Source: Flavobacterium sp. Root420
Lineage (GTDB): Bacteria; Bacteroidota; Bacteroidia; Flavobacteriales; Flavobacteriaceae
Direction: 5' to 3'
Length of the DNA: 64,000 nt
Assembly (NCBI RefSeq): GCF_001427905.1
Contig: NZ_LMEF01000002.1
Span: forward strand, 160,290 to 224,289
Numbering within the stretch: the stretch's first letter is position 1; every line of letters starts with the position of its first letter. The notes under the pieces were generated by a model that had not been told where the DNA came from, ran no database searches, and saw only the letters and a program-made list of their open reading frames with translations. A program made the translations under genes and the position numbers. Shown here one piece after another: positions 8,668 to 18,039 of this stretch.

Positions 8668-8871
8668 TTATCTGTTGTCGTGCATTTTTTCTTCAATTCT
8701 TTTTGAAATTCTAAAAATCAAAAGAATCAATACTGCACAAAACGCAGCCGCTATTCCAATAAGCGCAACACCGCTATCTCCCTGAAAAGGATTTTTGAAG
8801 TCTAATTGCGTAATATTAAAAACAATTAAAGCTAATGCTAAAAGCACTAAGATTGAAGTAAAGATTTTCAT
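8668..8871 (-). CDS. Small two-helix membrane protein
   Basis: About 67 residues from the ATG at 8871 (MKIFTSILVLL). An earlier in-frame ATG at 8922 would add a polar 17-residue head and is less likely. Two hydrophobic helices (TSILVLLALALIVFNI and GVALIGIAAAFCAVLILLIF) flank a short loop (LDFKNPFQGDSG), and a basic tail follows. The stop lies one base before the ATG of the short flavoprotein gene, so the two are probably co-translated. The function is unknown. Confidence 0.68.
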   Translation of the reverse strand: MKIFTSILVLLALALIVFNITQLDFKNPFQGDSGVALIGIAAAFCAVLILLIFRISKRIEEKMHDNR

Positions 8872-8977
8872 AGGGTTGTTTGTTTGTCTAAAAATTAAAC
8901 TAAAACTTTTAAGTATATGCAATTTGTTAAAAGTTCTATTTTAGAAATTTTATGGGGTAAATTTATAAAAATATCCG

Positions 8978-9556
8978 TTAGACGAACAAACCTTTAACAT
9001 TAGCAGCGAATAATTTAACAGCAATTGCTAAAAGTATGACTCCAAATGTCTTGCGCACTACGCCAAGTCCGTTTTCTCCTAATAAATTTTCTATTTTTTT
9101 TGAGGATTTTAAAACGATATATACTAAGATAATATTCAATAAAATGGCAATAATAATATTGATCGTATGAAATTGAGATCGAAGTGAAAGTAAAGTAGTC
9201 ATCGTTCCTGCTCCTGCAATTAATGGAAAAGCCAATGGAACAATAGAGGCCGAACCTGGTTCTTCATCACGATAGATTCTGATTCCTAAAATCATTTCCA
9301 AAGCCAGAAAGAACAATACAAAAGAACCGGCAACGGCAAACGAATGCACATCAATTCCGATCAGATTTAGCAAACCTTCTCCAACAAAAAGAAAAACAAT
9401 CATAATTAGTCCGGCTACAATCGAAGCTTTTTCAGATTCAATATGTCCCACTTTCGCTCTTAAATTGACAATGATCGGAATAGATCCTACAATATCAATT
9501 ACAGCAAAAAGTACCATTCCAACAGTAATAATTTCTTTAAAGTCGATTTCTAACAT
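8978..9556 (-). CDS. MarC family integral membrane protein
   Basis: A 192-residue protein with six hydrophobic segments. MarC/NAAT features are the start VLFAVIDIVGSIPIIV, the GLLNLIGID...FAVAGSFVLFFLALEMILG block near residues 62-90, and the PLAFPLIAGAGTMTTLL motif near 107-123. The family was once linked to multiple antibiotic resistance, but this is not supported in E. coli; some members are described as amino acid exporters. The substrate is unknown. A candidate -7 TACCTTTG lies on the minus strand at 9589-9596. Confidence 0.88.
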   Translation of the reverse strand: MLEIDFKEIITVGMVLFAVIDIVGSIPIIVNLRAKVGHIESEKASIVAGLIMIVFLFVGEGLLNLIGIDVHSFAVAGSFVLFFLALEMILGIRIYRDEEPGSASIVPLAFPLIAGAGTMTTLLSLRSQFHTINIIIAILLNIILVYIVLKSSKKIENLLGENGLGVVRKTFGVILLAIAVKLFAANVKGLFV

Positions 9557-9588
9557 ACTACTTTGATTTTAAGGGTTTAAAATTTTTG

Positions 9589-9596
9589 CAAAGGTA
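9589..9596 (-). promoter_or_regulatory. Candidate -7 element of the MarC-family gene
   Basis: TACCTTTG on the minus strand, 33 bases upstream of the ATG, fits TAnnTTTG. No convincing TTTG -33 element is seen at the normal distance. Confidence 0.35.
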
Positions 9597-9693
9597 GATA
9601 ATAAAGATAGGCGTTTTTTGAATGCAATACACTTTTGTTATAAAAACATGTTTTAAGTATTAAAAAAGTGATATTTGTAACAATCGATAGCTT

Positions 9694-9839
9694 TACCACA
9701 GAGATTCACAAAGTTTTTCACAGAGTTTCGCAGAGTTGTAATTTTTTAGAGTTAATAAAGTTTTTGGGGTTTAAATTTTTCGCAAAGCATAATGAATCTT
9801 TGTGGATCTCTGTGAAAAACTCTGTGCAACTCTGTGGTA
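9694..9839. repeat. Long imperfect inverted repeat (TACCACAGAG...CTCTGTGGTA)
   Basis: The 42-base arms at 9694-9735 and 9798-9839 pair with a few mismatches. They are internally repetitive (CACAGAG, GCAGAG). The element occupies most of the 389-base gap between the MarC-family gene and the DUF3109 gene, and no gene is supported in this gap. Confidence 0.65.
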
Positions 9840-9908
9840 GAATTTATGCGGTAAAATCTAACCAATTACGCAGTAAAATTAAATCCCATTTCATCTGTTT
9901 TCTTTGAC

Positions 9909-9916
9909 TATCTTTG
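9909..9916 (+). promoter_or_regulatory. -7 promoter element of the DUF3109 gene
   Basis: TATCTTTG followed by CACTTTATAAA, 30 bases before the chosen ATG at 9946. The same GACTATCTTTGCACTTTA wording occurs in the queE promoter at 59600. The start at 9904 would lie on top of this element, which supports the downstream ATG. Confidence 0.5.
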
Positions 9917-9945
9917 CACTTTATAAATTACAGTACTTTATTATC

Positions 9946-10515
9946 ATGTTTCAATTAGGGAAAACCATTATTTCAGAAGATATTCTTGAAAAAGAATTTG
10001 TGTGCAACTTGTCAGCTTGTAAAGGAGCCTGCTGTGTTGACGGAGATGCGGGTGCGCCTTTAAGCGAAGCAGAAACCAAAATTCTGGAAGAGATTTACCC
10101 GAAAGTAAAACCTTTTTTACGAAAAGAAGGAATTGCAGCGATCGAGGCACAAGGAACCTGGGTAAAAGGAACGGACGGTGATCTTGAAACGCCATTAATA
10201 GACGAAAAAGATTGCGCTTACGTTATTTTCGACGGAAAAACGGCCCTTTGCGGAATTGAGCAAGCGTACAATCAGGGAATCGTAGATTGGAAAAAACCAG
10301 TTTCTTGTCATCTATATCCTATCCGAGTGAAAGACTTTACGGAGTTTGCCGCGGTGAATTATGACAAATGGGATATTTGTGATGATGCCTGTTCTTTAGG
10401 AAAAGAATTGGAAGTTCCGGTGTATAAATTTGTGAAAGAAGCTTTGATTCGCCGCTTTGGTGAAGACTGGTATATGGAGCTTGAAAAAGTAGCGGAAGAG
10501 CTTAGAAATTCTTAA
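9946..10515 (+). CDS. DUF3109 family cysteine-rich protein
   Basis: A 189-residue soluble protein from the ATG at 9946 ([14 protein letters not shown]). An in-frame start 42 bases upstream would overlap the promoter element. Conserved cysteine groups are [11 protein letters not shown] near residues 19-29, a central Cys in [16 protein letters not shown] near 117-123 and CDDACSLG near 138-145. The pattern resembles YkgJ-type cysteine clusters that bind zinc or iron-sulphur. The gene is monocistronic and its biochemical role is unknown. Confidence 0.82.
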   Translation: MFQLGKTIISEDILEKEFVCNLSACKGACCVDGDAGAPLSEAETKILEEIYPKVKPFLRKEGIAAIEAQGTWVKGTDGDLETPLIDEKDCAYVIFDGKTALCGIEQAYNQGIVDWKKPVSCHLYPIRVKDFTEFAAVNYDKWDICDDACSLGKELEVPVYKFVKEALIRRFGEDWYMELEKVAEELRNS

Positions 10516-10851
10516 TAAAATAAGTGTTCTAATTACATCTTTTCAAGGATATATTTTGACTCAAAAAATAAAGTTTTAACTCAAAAAAAACTTTTTAAAA
10601 ACAATTGGAATTTCTTGCTTTTTATTCTAAAAAGTCTATATTTTACAGGGGTTTTAAGTATAGGTGACTATATTAAATGTCTCATTTACAAATATTTAAT
10701 TATTGTCTGAAAAATATCTCATTTTTCCTGCGTTGTTAAAAACTACGTCGAATTGTGAATAAGTTTGGCTTTCATTTTTGGCTACAAATGACAATCTTTG
10801 TAATCGTTCTGAATAAGTAAAAATTCAGCATAAAAATTAAATAAAACTGTC
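10516..10851. other. Non-coding 336-base leader region of nrdB
   Basis: No gene is supported here. It contains an approximate direct repeat (GACTCAAAAAATAAAG / AACTCAAAAAAAACTT near 10558-10595) and AATCTTTG at 10793-10800, a near match to the -7 consensus. I did not find an NrdR-type box or a recognisable riboswitch. Confidence 0.4.
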
Positions 10852-11829
10852 ATGTCACAAGTCGAACCAATATTACAAGAAAATAAAAATCGTTTCGTTA
10901 TTTTTCCTATCAAACATCATGATATTTGGGAATGGTACAAAAAGATGGAAGCTAGTTTTTGGACTGCGGAAGAAATCGACTTACACCAGGATTTGACAGA
11001 CTGGAATAATAAGTTAAGTGACGACGAAAGATATTTCATCAAACACATTTTAGCATTCTTTGCTGCATCTGATGGAATCGTAAATGAAAATCTTGCTGAG
11101 AATTTTGTAAATGAGGTACAATATGCTGAAGCGAAGTTTTTCTATGGTTTCCAAATTATGATGGAGAACATTCATAGTGAAACATATTCATTATTGATTG
11201 ACACTTATGTGAAAGATGAAGCAGAAAAAGCAGAATTGTTTAATGCTTTGGAAGTTTTTCCGGCTATTAGAAAAAAAGCAGACTGGGCTTTAAAATGGAT
11301 AGAATCTGACTCGTTTGCTGAAAGATTAATTGCTTTTGCTGCTGTTGAAGGTATTTTCTTCTCAGGTGCTTTTTGTTCTATTTATTGGTTGAAAAAACGT
11401 GGATTAATGCCAGGTTTAACTTTTTCTAATGAGTTGATTTCTCGTGACGAAGGCGTACATTGTGATTTTGCAGTTCACTTGCACAATCATCACTTGATTA
11501 ACAAAGTTCCAAAAGACAGAATTAAAGAAATCATTGTTGATGCTTTAGATATCGAAAGAGAATTTGTAACAGAATCGCTACCGGTAAGTTTGATTGGGAT
11601 GAATGCAGTTTTAATGACACAATACCTAGAATTTGTTGCAGACAGATTGTTAGTAGAATTAGGTTGTGAACGTGTGTATGGATCAGCGAATCCGTTTGAT
11701 TTCATGGATATGATCTCTCTTCAGGGAAAAACTAATTTCTTTGAAAAACGTGTTGCCGAGTATCAAAAATCTGGTGTGATGAATACAGACAGCGATGCTC
11801 AGAAAATTTCATTTGACGCAGATTTTTAG
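10852..11829 (+). CDS. nrdB: Ribonucleoside-diphosphate reductase, class I beta subunit
   Basis: Makes the radical used by NrdA to reduce ribonucleotides to deoxyribonucleotides. The di-iron and radical residues are visible: Asp74 (AASDGIVNE), Glu105 and His108 (MENIHSETY), with radical Tyr112, then the later block [12 protein letters not shown]. The wording ([30 protein letters not shown] at the end) is strikingly like eukaryotic R2 and less like E. coli NrdB. It has 325 residues with no ATP-cone extension; the cone is in NrdA. A 252-base gap separates it from nrdA, with a weak hairpin at 11841-11866, so readthrough or a second promoter is possible. Confidence 0.96.
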   Translation: MSQVEPILQENKNRFVIFPIKHHDIWEWYKKMEASFWTAEEIDLHQDLTDWNNKLSDDERYFIKHILAFFAASDGIVNENLAENFVNEVQYAEAKFFYGFQIMMENIHSETYSLLIDTYVKDEAEKAELFNALEVFPAIRKKADWALKWIESDSFAERLIAFAAVEGIFFSGAFCSIYWLKKRGLMPGLTFSNELISRDEGVHCDFAVHLHNHHLINKVPKDRIKEIIVDALDIEREFVTESLPVSLIGMNAVLMTQYLEFVADRLLVELGCERVYGSANPFDFMDMISLQGKTNFFEKRVAEYQKSGVMNTDSDAQKISFDADF

Positions 11830-12081
11830 ACAACAAAATATTTTAGCGACCCCAAAAACGCTAAAAGAATAAAATCATTTTTTTAAGATTGGATCTCTTT
11901 CCCAAATCGTAGATTCAGTAACAATTTTTTTGCATTTTCGATCTATTTTATAGGTTGGGAGCAGACAACTATTGAGGATTTGATAATTCTCAAAAAATAA
12001 TTTAAAAACACGCAATGTTTAAGTGCTGGAATTCGTTTTTCTAGTGTCTTTCATTTTTTCAATAATTAAAATAGTAAGCTT

Positions 12082-14475
12082 ATGTATGTAGTAAAAAGAG
12101 ATGGCCACAAAGAGCCCGTAATGTTTGATAAGATTACAGAAAGAATCAAAAAGTTGTGTTACGGCTTGAATGAACTTGTAGATCCTGTTAAGGTAGCCAT
12201 GAGAGTTATCGAGGGATTGTATGACGGGGTTTCTACTTCTGAACTGGATAATCTTGCGGCAGAAACGGCGGCTTCTATGACTATTGCGCATCCTGATTAT
12301 GCTCAATTGGCAGCGCGTGTGGCAATTTCAAATCTACATTCAAATACAAAAAAATCTTTCTCAGAAACGATGAAAGATATGTATCACTACGTAAATCCAA
12401 GAAATGGACAAGAAGCGCCATTACTTTCCGATGAAGTATTTAATGTGATTCAGGAAAATGCTGCGTTTTTAGATTCTCATATTATTTATACAAGAGATTT
12501 CAATTATGATTACTTTGGTTTCAAAACCTTAGAGCGTTCGTATTTGCTTAAAATAAACGGAAAAATCGTAGAAAGACCACAACATATGTTGATGCGTGTT
12601 TCGGTTGGTATTCACTTGGACGATTTAAAATCGGTAATTGAAACTTACGACTTAATGTCTAAAAAGTTTTTTACGCATGCAACGCCAACGTTGTTTAATG
12701 CCGGAACTCCAAAACCTCAAATGTCTTCTTGTTTCCTTTTGGCAATGCAGGATGATAGTATTGATGGTATTTACGATACTTTAAAACAAACGGCTAAAAT
12801 CTCGCAATCAGCGGGAGGAATTGGTCTTTCTATTCATAATGTTCGTGCAACCGGATCTTATATTCGTGGTACAAACGGAACTTCAAACGGAATTGTTCCG
12901 ATGTTGAGAGTTTTCAATGATACCGCGCGTTACGTAGATCAGGGTGGTGGAAAACGTAAAGGAAGTTTTGCGATTTACATCGAGACCTGGCACGCTGATA
13001 TCTTTGATTTTTTGGATTTAAAGAAAAACACAGGAAAAGAAGAAATGCGTGCGAGAGATTTATTCTTCGCAATGTGGACTTCAGATTTATTCATGAAACG
13101 TGTACAGGAAGATACAACGTGGACTTTAATGTGTCCGAACGAATGTCCTGGTTTGTATGATGTTTACGGAGATGAATTCGAAGCTTTATATATCGATTAC
13201 GAATTTAGAGGAAAAGGTAGAAAAACCATTCGTGCACGTGAATTATGGGAGAAAATCCTTGAATCACAAATCGAAACCGGAACGCCTTATATGTTGTACA
13301 AAGATGCAGCAAACCGTAAATCGAACCACAAGAATTTAGGAACAATTCGTTCTTCTAACTTGTGTACGGAGATTATGGAGTACACTTCTAAAGATGAAAT
13401 TGCGGTTTGTAACCTGGCTTCTATTTCGTTGCCAATGTTCATTGATAACGGAAAATTTGATCACGAAGCACTTTACAATGTTACAAAACGTGTAACTCGT
13501 AACCTGAACAAAGTAATCGACAGAAATTATTACCCGGTAAAAGAAGCTGAAAATTCAAACATGCGTCACCGTCCGGTTGGATTGGGTGTGCAAGGTTTGG
13601 CTGATGCTTTCATTATGTTGCGTTTGCCTTTTACAAGTGATGAGGCTAAAACTTTAAACCAGGAAATTTTCGAAACTTTATACTTCGCAGCTGTAACCGC
13701 TTCTATGGAAATGGCAAAAGAAGAAGGACCATATTCTACATTTGAAGGTTCTCCAATGTCTAAAGGAGAATTCCAATACAATATGTGGGGAATGAAAGAT
13801 GAAGAATTATCAGGACGTTGGGACTGGGCTTCATTAAGAAAAGAAGTAATGGAACACGGAGTTCGTAACTCATTGTTAGTTGCACCAATGCCAACTGCTT
13901 CGACTTCGCAAATTCTTGGAAACAACGAAGCTTTCGAGCCTTATACATCAAACATTTACACGCGTCGTGTATTGTCTGGAGAATTTATCGTCGTAAACAA
14001 ACATTTACTGGAAGACTTAGTAAAACTTGGTTTGTGGAACGAAGATTTGAAACAAGAAATTATGCGTCATAACGGATCTGTTCAAAATATTGACATCATC
14101 CCACAAGACTTGAAAGAATTATACAAAACGGTTTGGGAAATGTCGATGAAAGATATTATCGATATGTCTCGCCAAAGAGGTTATTTCATTGACCAATCGC
14201 AATCACTAAACTTGTTCATGCAGGATGCTAACTATTCTAAACTTACGTCAATGCACTTCTACGCTTGGCAATCAGGTTTGAAAACCGGAATGTATTACCT
14301 GAGAACGAAATCAGCAGTTGATGCGATTAAATTCACATTGAACAATGATAAAAAAGAAGAAACAGCACCATCTTTAGTTGCAGAGACAGAAGAAATCAGT
14401 GTTGAAGACTACAAAGCAATGTTGCTAAAAGCACAAGCCGCAGATCCAGAGGATTGTGAGATGTGTGGGTCTTAA
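12082..14475 (+). CDS. nrdA: Ribonucleoside-diphosphate reductase, class I alpha subunit
   Basis: Catalytic subunit that reduces NDPs to dNDPs. Residues 1-92 form an ATP-cone allosteric domain ([16 protein letters not shown]). The catalytic barrel follows, with PQMSSCFLL (substrate-redox Cys), the active loop [11 protein letters not shown] (catalytic Cys428) and CNLASISLP. The block [19 protein letters not shown] binds substrate phosphate. YYLRTKSA and the C-terminal shuttle pair CEMC complete the enzyme. At 797 residues it is close to the eukaryotic R1 size and wording. It pairs with the upstream nrdB. Confidence 0.96.
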   Translation: MYVVKRDGHKEPVMFDKITERIKKLCYGLNELVDPVKVAMRVIEGLYDGVSTSELDNLAAETAASMTIAHPDYAQLAARVAISNLHSNTKKSFSETMKDMYHYVNPRNGQEAPLLSDEVFNVIQENAAFLDSHIIYTRDFNYDYFGFKTLERSYLLKINGKIVERPQHMLMRVSVGIHLDDLKSVIETYDLMSKKFFTHATPTLFNAGTPKPQMSSCFLLAMQDDSIDGIYDTLKQTAKISQSAGGIGLSIHNVRATGSYIRGTNGTSNGIVPMLRVFNDTARYVDQGGGKRKGSFAIYIETWHADIFDFLDLKKNTGKEEMRARDLFFAMWTSDLFMKRVQEDTTWTLMCPNECPGLYDVYGDEFEALYIDYEFRGKGRKTIRARELWEKILESQIETGTPYMLYKDAANRKSNHKNLGTIRSSNLCTEIMEYTSKDEIAVCNLASISLPMFIDNGKFDHEALYNVTKRVTRNLNKVIDRNYYPVKEAENSNMRHRPVGLGVQGLADAFIMLRLPFTSDEAKTLNQEIFETLYFAAVTASMEMAKEEGPYSTFEGSPMSKGEFQYNMWGMKDEELSGRWDWASLRKEVMEHGVRNSLLVAPMPTASTSQILGNNEAFEPYTSNIYTRRVLSGEFIVVNKHLLEDLVKLGLWNEDLKQEIMRHNGSVQNIDIIPQDLKELYKTVWEMSMKDIIDMSRQRGYFIDQSQSLNLFMQDANYSKLTSMHFYAWQSGLKTGMYYLRTKSAVDAIKFTLNNDKKEETAPSLVAETEEISVEDYKAMLLKAQAADPEDCEMCGS

Positions 14476-14533
14476 TTTTTTTTAGAAGAAAGAAAATAGA
14501 ATAAAGAGAAAAGATTTATTCTTTCGTTTATAG

Positions 14534-14571
14534 AAAGCAGTTATTGTAATGATAGCTGCTTTTTGTTTTTT
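14534..14571 (+). terminator. Rho-independent terminator after nrdA
   Basis: An 11-bp stem AAAGCAGTTAT / ATAGCTGCTTT (14534-14544 with 14552-14562, one G-U pair), 7-base loop, followed by a T-rich run. Confidence 0.75.
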
Positions 14572-14654
14572 AGGAGCTATTTCCCGCTTTTCGTTTCAAT
14601 CTTTTTTATTTTTAAAGAAAAAACAAAAAAGGATTTCCACTTCCAACTCCTTGC
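14572..14654. repeat. Dispersed AGGAGCTATTTCCCGCT element, copy 1
   Basis: Starts AGGAGCTATTTCCCGCTTTT and contains a hairpin (TCTTTTTTATTTTT / AAAAAACAAAAAAGGA). It ends near GGATTTCCACTTCCAACTCC. A second copy at 63727-63800 has the same order and a base-changed but still pairing hairpin. It occupies part of the 524-base gap between nrdA and the DUF1800 gene. Confidence 0.6.
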
Positions 14655-14753
14655 ATCGAAATTAAATTAGAATTTCTTAAAGATCAAAAAAAAGAAGGCA
14701 ATTATTTTCTTTATGTTAATGAAAAGAAAGAATTCATAGATGAATTTCTAATA

Positions 14754-14831
14754 ACATAGCCGTGGTTTCAACCACGGGAACACAATACGTTTACCCAATA
14801 CGTCTCCCGTGGTTGAAACCACGGGCTATGT
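14754..14831. repeat. Paired REP-like element, copy 1
   Basis: Arms 14754-14779 and 14805-14831 are reverse complements apart from one missing base. Each arm contains a palindrome of its own (CCGTGGTTTCAACCACGG, 8-bp stem) beside ACATAGC. The 25-base spacer separates two REP-like units in inverted orientation. A second element with the same geometry is at 22955-23030. Confidence 0.75.
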
Positions 14832-14999
14832 TTGATTATGATTGCTGAATATAAAATAAACAATATCTCCAAAAATTCCCCGTTCTAATTATTACCAAAG
14901 ACCTTTTAAAATCTTAGCTCCTTAGCATCTAAGAAACTTAGCACCTTCTCTTTAAACCTTTAAAAGAAAGTCAAGTCTTATTGTAATAATTTCTGAATT

Positions 15000-16397
15000 A
15001 TGAAAAAAAGCAATCTTTGGTCGTTACGATTGGGTTTTTCCGGTAAAGAAGCCGATAAAATTGAAAAACTAGGATTAGAAAAATTTCTAAAACATTCCTA
15101 TGATTCAAAATTTGACAAACAACTTCCTACTTTTTTGGATGATGATCCTAAAACACTTCTTGAGCTCAAAGCTTTGCGCGAATCCATAAAAAATGCCGAC
15201 TCCGAATTCAAAAAGAAGGCTCTCAAAAAAGAAAACTATTCAAATGTAGAATTGAAAAAGTGGTGGATCGCTAAAATGCGAAATGACGAATTTCCGTTAC
15301 GTGAGAGTATGGTTTGTTTTTGGCACAATCATTTCGTATCAACTTCGCAAAAAGTAAAAGTCAATTATTGGATTTATCAGCACAATATGATTTTACGTGA
15401 ACATGCTTTTGGAAATTTCAAGGAATTAACAAAGCAAATCGTGAAATCAAATGCCATGGTTCGGTATTTAGATAATATCGATAATAAAAAAGGTAAATAT
15501 AATGAAAATCTAAGTCGCGAATTACTTGAATTATTCACGATTGGAATTGGGAATTATTCTGAAAATGACATAAAAGAAGGAGCAAAAGCTTTAGCTGGAT
15601 TGAATTATGGAGATGATGGCGCAGTTTATAAAAAAAATATAGAAGATAATAGTGATAAGACTTATTTCGGTAAAACCGGAAACTGGAAAGTCGATGATTT
15701 GGTTGATATCATTTTTGAACAGAAAAACATTCCGTATTTAATTACCCGAAAAATCCTGAAATGGTTTGTTTATGATAATCCGCCAGAAGATTTGGTGACT
15801 TATTATGGAGATTATTTCAGAAAAGTAAAGTTTGAGATTCAGCCACTACTAACTAAAATTTTTACAGAAGAATTTAAAAAGGACACTTCGGGAACTAAAA
15901 TTAAAAATCCGTTGGTTTATATTTTGCAGCTTTTAGAGGAATTACATGTTGATGATCTGGACGATACCATGGTTTTGTTTTTTCTAAAACAACAAGGAAT
16001 GGATTTGTACAATCAAATAAATGTGAAAGGTTGGGACGGCGGAAATTCGTGGCTGACTTCGCAAATTTATCTGCAACGTAATAATACTTCCGATTTGCTT
16101 TGTAGCGGAAGAAATATCACCAAAAGAGTTTTAAATACAATGAATTCTGAAAATGAAAAGCCAAAATCAGAATACGAAAAAATCAATGTAAAAATCGATT
16201 TTGATTCCGATGGAAATAATAAAACCATTATCGCTGAATTGTCAGACAGGTTGTTGTTCAAAGTAAATGATGCAATGCAAAAAGACATGGAGAATTTACT
16301 GAAATACGATTTTGACCCAAAAGACGAGCACGCCAATTTTGCAGTGGCGAGACTCTTTAATTACATCACGAAATTGCCGGAATATCAGTTGATTTAA
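15000..16397 (+). CDS. DUF1800 domain protein
   Basis: A 465-residue protein. It has the DUF1800 signatures MRNDEFPLRESMVCFWHNHF (about residues 97-116), the ENLSRELLELFTIGIGNYSE block (about 168-187) and GWDGGNSWLTSQIYLQRNN near 340-358. No clear N-terminal signal peptide is seen. These proteins are almost always encoded next to a DUF1501 protein, as here (12-base gap), so the pair probably acts together. The biochemical function is unknown and the family is widespread in Bacteroidota and Planctomycetota. Confidence 0.88.
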   Translation: MKKSNLWSLRLGFSGKEADKIEKLGLEKFLKHSYDSKFDKQLPTFLDDDPKTLLELKALRESIKNADSEFKKKALKKENYSNVELKKWWIAKMRNDEFPLRESMVCFWHNHFVSTSQKVKVNYWIYQHNMILREHAFGNFKELTKQIVKSNAMVRYLDNIDNKKGKYNENLSRELLELFTIGIGNYSENDIKEGAKALAGLNYGDDGAVYKKNIEDNSDKTYFGKTGNWKVDDLVDIIFEQKNIPYLITRKILKWFVYDNPPEDLVTYYGDYFRKVKFEIQPLLTKIFTEEFKKDTSGTKIKNPLVYILQLLEELHVDDLDDTMVLFFLKQQGMDLYNQINVKGWDGGNSWLTSQIYLQRNNTSDLLCSGRNITKRVLNTMNSENEKPKSEYEKINVKIDFDSDGNNKTIIAELSDRLLFKVNDAMQKDMENLLKYDFDPKDEHANFAVARLFNYITKLPEYQLI

Positions 16398-16409
16398 AAA
16401 CCTGAAATT

Positions 16410-17579
16410 ATGAACAGAAGAAATTTTTTAACATTAACAGGAACACTCACAGGCGGACTGCTTGTACTTCCTGATTTTTTGCACGCTTTTGGCTCACAAA
16501 ATAATTTGGTAACCGGCGAACAGTGCATTGTTTTTGTGCAATTGAATGGAGGAAATGACGGATTGAATACTTTTATTCCGTACGATAATCCGTTATACTA
16601 TGATTTGAGAACTAAAATTGCCCTGAATAAAGATGTGGTCATTGGAAAAAGTAAGGGAATGGCATTTCATCCTTCCTTAAAAGATTTTGCCCAAATGCAG
16701 CAAAATGGAGATTTAACCGTAATTCAGAATGTGGGATATCCGGAACCCATTCGCTCCCATTTTCGCAGTCAGGAAATTTGGCAAACAGCAACCGACTCAA
16801 ATAAATATATAAATGAAGGCTGGTTAGGAAGATATTTAGATTTGCAGTGCAACGGTCACGAGGTCACAGCTGGAATAAATTTGGATTCTATAGATAATTT
16901 GGCTTTAAAAGGTGTTGAACCAAATTCGATCACGGTAAAAGATCCAAACCGATTTAAAGTAAAATCAGATAAGGATGAAAATGTAACCTTGTCTGATAAT
17001 CCACAATTAGATTTTGTTCGAAAAATAGCTAATTCGGTAATAGAAGGTTCTGATGAAATCCAGAAAGCATTGGCAAAATCCAAAACAGAAATCAGTTATC
17101 CAAAGACAGGATTATCCAAAAACCTTGAATGGATTGCCCGATTGATAAAAGGGAACTTAAATTCAAAAGTATATTATACGTCACTTGGCGGTTTTGATAC
17201 GCACGACAATCAACTTGCGATTCACGAAAAAAAATTAACCGATTTGAATGATGCCTTGTATAGCTTTTATCAGGATTTAAAACAAGCACAATTGATGCAG
17301 AATGTTACCGTTGTTGTATTCTCCGAATTTGGAAGAAGAGTAAAAGACAACGGAAACGGTACAGATCACGGAACTGCGGCCCCAATGTTTATTATTGGAG
17401 GAAATAATAAAGGAACGATTTTAGGAAATAATCCAAATTTGGCAGACTTAGATAATGGTGATTTAAAACATGAGATTGATTTCAGAAGTGTTTATGCTTC
17501 TTTATTAAAAGAAAAAATGAATTTTGATTATTCTAAAATTGGGATTAGGAATAAACCGGTTTCTGGGTTGTTTTCATAA
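16410..17579 (+). CDS. DUF1501 domain protein with Tat-like signal
   Basis: The 389-residue protein starts MNRRNFLTLTGTLTGGLLVLP, a twin-arginine (RRNFL) signal sequence suggesting folded export. DUF1501 is related to the sulfatase and alkaline phosphatase fold. Visible blocks are FVQLNGGNDGLNTFIPYDN, NVGYPEPIRSHFRSQEIW, SLGGFDTHDNQ and VVFSEFGRRVKDNGNGTDHG. The acidic and histidine residues of FDTH and FGRR..NGTDHG resemble metal-site motifs, but an enzyme activity has not been assigned. It partners the DUF1800 gene. Confidence 0.9.
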   Translation: MNRRNFLTLTGTLTGGLLVLPDFLHAFGSQNNLVTGEQCIVFVQLNGGNDGLNTFIPYDNPLYYDLRTKIALNKDVVIGKSKGMAFHPSLKDFAQMQQNGDLTVIQNVGYPEPIRSHFRSQEIWQTATDSNKYINEGWLGRYLDLQCNGHEVTAGINLDSIDNLALKGVEPNSITVKDPNRFKVKSDKDENVTLSDNPQLDFVRKIANSVIEGSDEIQKALAKSKTEISYPKTGLSKNLEWIARLIKGNLNSKVYYTSLGGFDTHDNQLAIHEKKLTDLNDALYSFYQDLKQAQLMQNVTVVVFSEFGRRVKDNGNGTDHGTAAPMFIIGGNNKGTILGNNPNLADLDNGDLKHEIDFRSVYASLLKEKMNFDYSKIGIRNKPVSGLFS

Positions 17580-17677
17580 ATAATTATAAAGAGTTCTTAA
17601 ATGTAGTTTTTTTCTTATAAATTTGTTTTGATAGTGAGATTTTAAAATTAGATAGTTTCACTTTAGAGCAACTTTTA

Positions 17678-17685
17678 TATATTTG
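17678..17685 (+). promoter_or_regulatory. -7 element for the toxin-antitoxin pair, possibly leaderless
   Basis: TATATTTG ends 6 bases before the ATG at 17692. In Bacteroidota transcription starts around 7 bases after this element, so the mRNA may begin at or next to the start codon. The -33 match (TTTC near 17656) is weak. Confidence 0.4.
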
Positions 17686-17691
17686 TCATTT

Positions 17692-18039
17692 ATGAGTAAT
17701 AATCAAAAGATTAGGACTGTTACTTTTTTTAATAATTATTTTGAAGATTTTTTCATAAAACAACGAGATAAGGTTCGAGCTAAAATTGTTTGGACGATAG
17801 ATTTAATTGAGGAATTGGAGAGAGTTCCTGAAACGTATCTAAAATATATCGAGAATACAGATGGACTTTATGAAATTAGAGTACAGCAAGGAAGCGATAT
17901 TTTTAGAATTTTTTGTTTTTTTGATGATGGAAAATTGGTTGTATTGGCTAATGGATTTCAAAAGAAAACTCAAAAGACACCAAAATTTGAAATTGAAAAA
18001 GCATTAAAAATCAAAAAGGAATATGAAAACGAAAAGTAA
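17692..18039 (+). CDS. higB: HigB-type toxin (RelE/ParE superfamily, phage Gp49-like)
   Basis: A 115-residue protein from the ATG at 17692; an in-frame TTG at 17683 lies inside the promoter element. The fold pattern matches Gp49-like/HigB mRNA interferases: helices KVRAKIVWTIDLIEEL, then LKYIENTDGLYEIRV, FRIFCFFDDGKLVVLANGF and a QKKTQKTPKFEIEKALKIKKEY tail with the typical K(T)P..EI motif. The next gene, an XRE regulator, overlaps by 17 bases, giving the toxin-first order characteristic of higBA. The toxin probably cleaves mRNA on ribosomes, inferred from the family. Confidence 0.83.
   Translation: MSNNQKIRTVTFFNNYFEDFFIKQRDKVRAKIVWTIDLIEELERVPETYLKYIENTDGLYEIRVQQGSDIFRIFCFFDDGKLVVLANGFQKKTQKTPKFEIEKALKIKKEYENEK

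Noticed and set aside
8667..8696. Upstream start of the short flavoprotein (ATG at 8696)
   Set aside because: It would overlap the preceding gene by 29 bases and add a Cys/Lys-rich head before the Rossmann strand.
9668..9907. 79-residue reading frame upstream of the DUF3109 gene
   Set aside because: It lies within the 42-bp inverted repeat and lacks coding character; its end reaches the promoter of the next gene.
10516..10851. Riboswitch or NrdR box before nrdB
   Set aside because: I could not find a recognisable consensus; only AT-rich sequence and a loose direct repeat.
11830..12081. Intron, intein remnant or small gene between nrdB and nrdA
   Set aside because: No splice-like structure or reading frame; only a weak hairpin at 11841-11866.
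14572..14831. CRISPR array or insertion sequence
   Set aside because: Repeats are inverted pairs of different families, not evenly spaced direct repeats, and no transposase gene is present.
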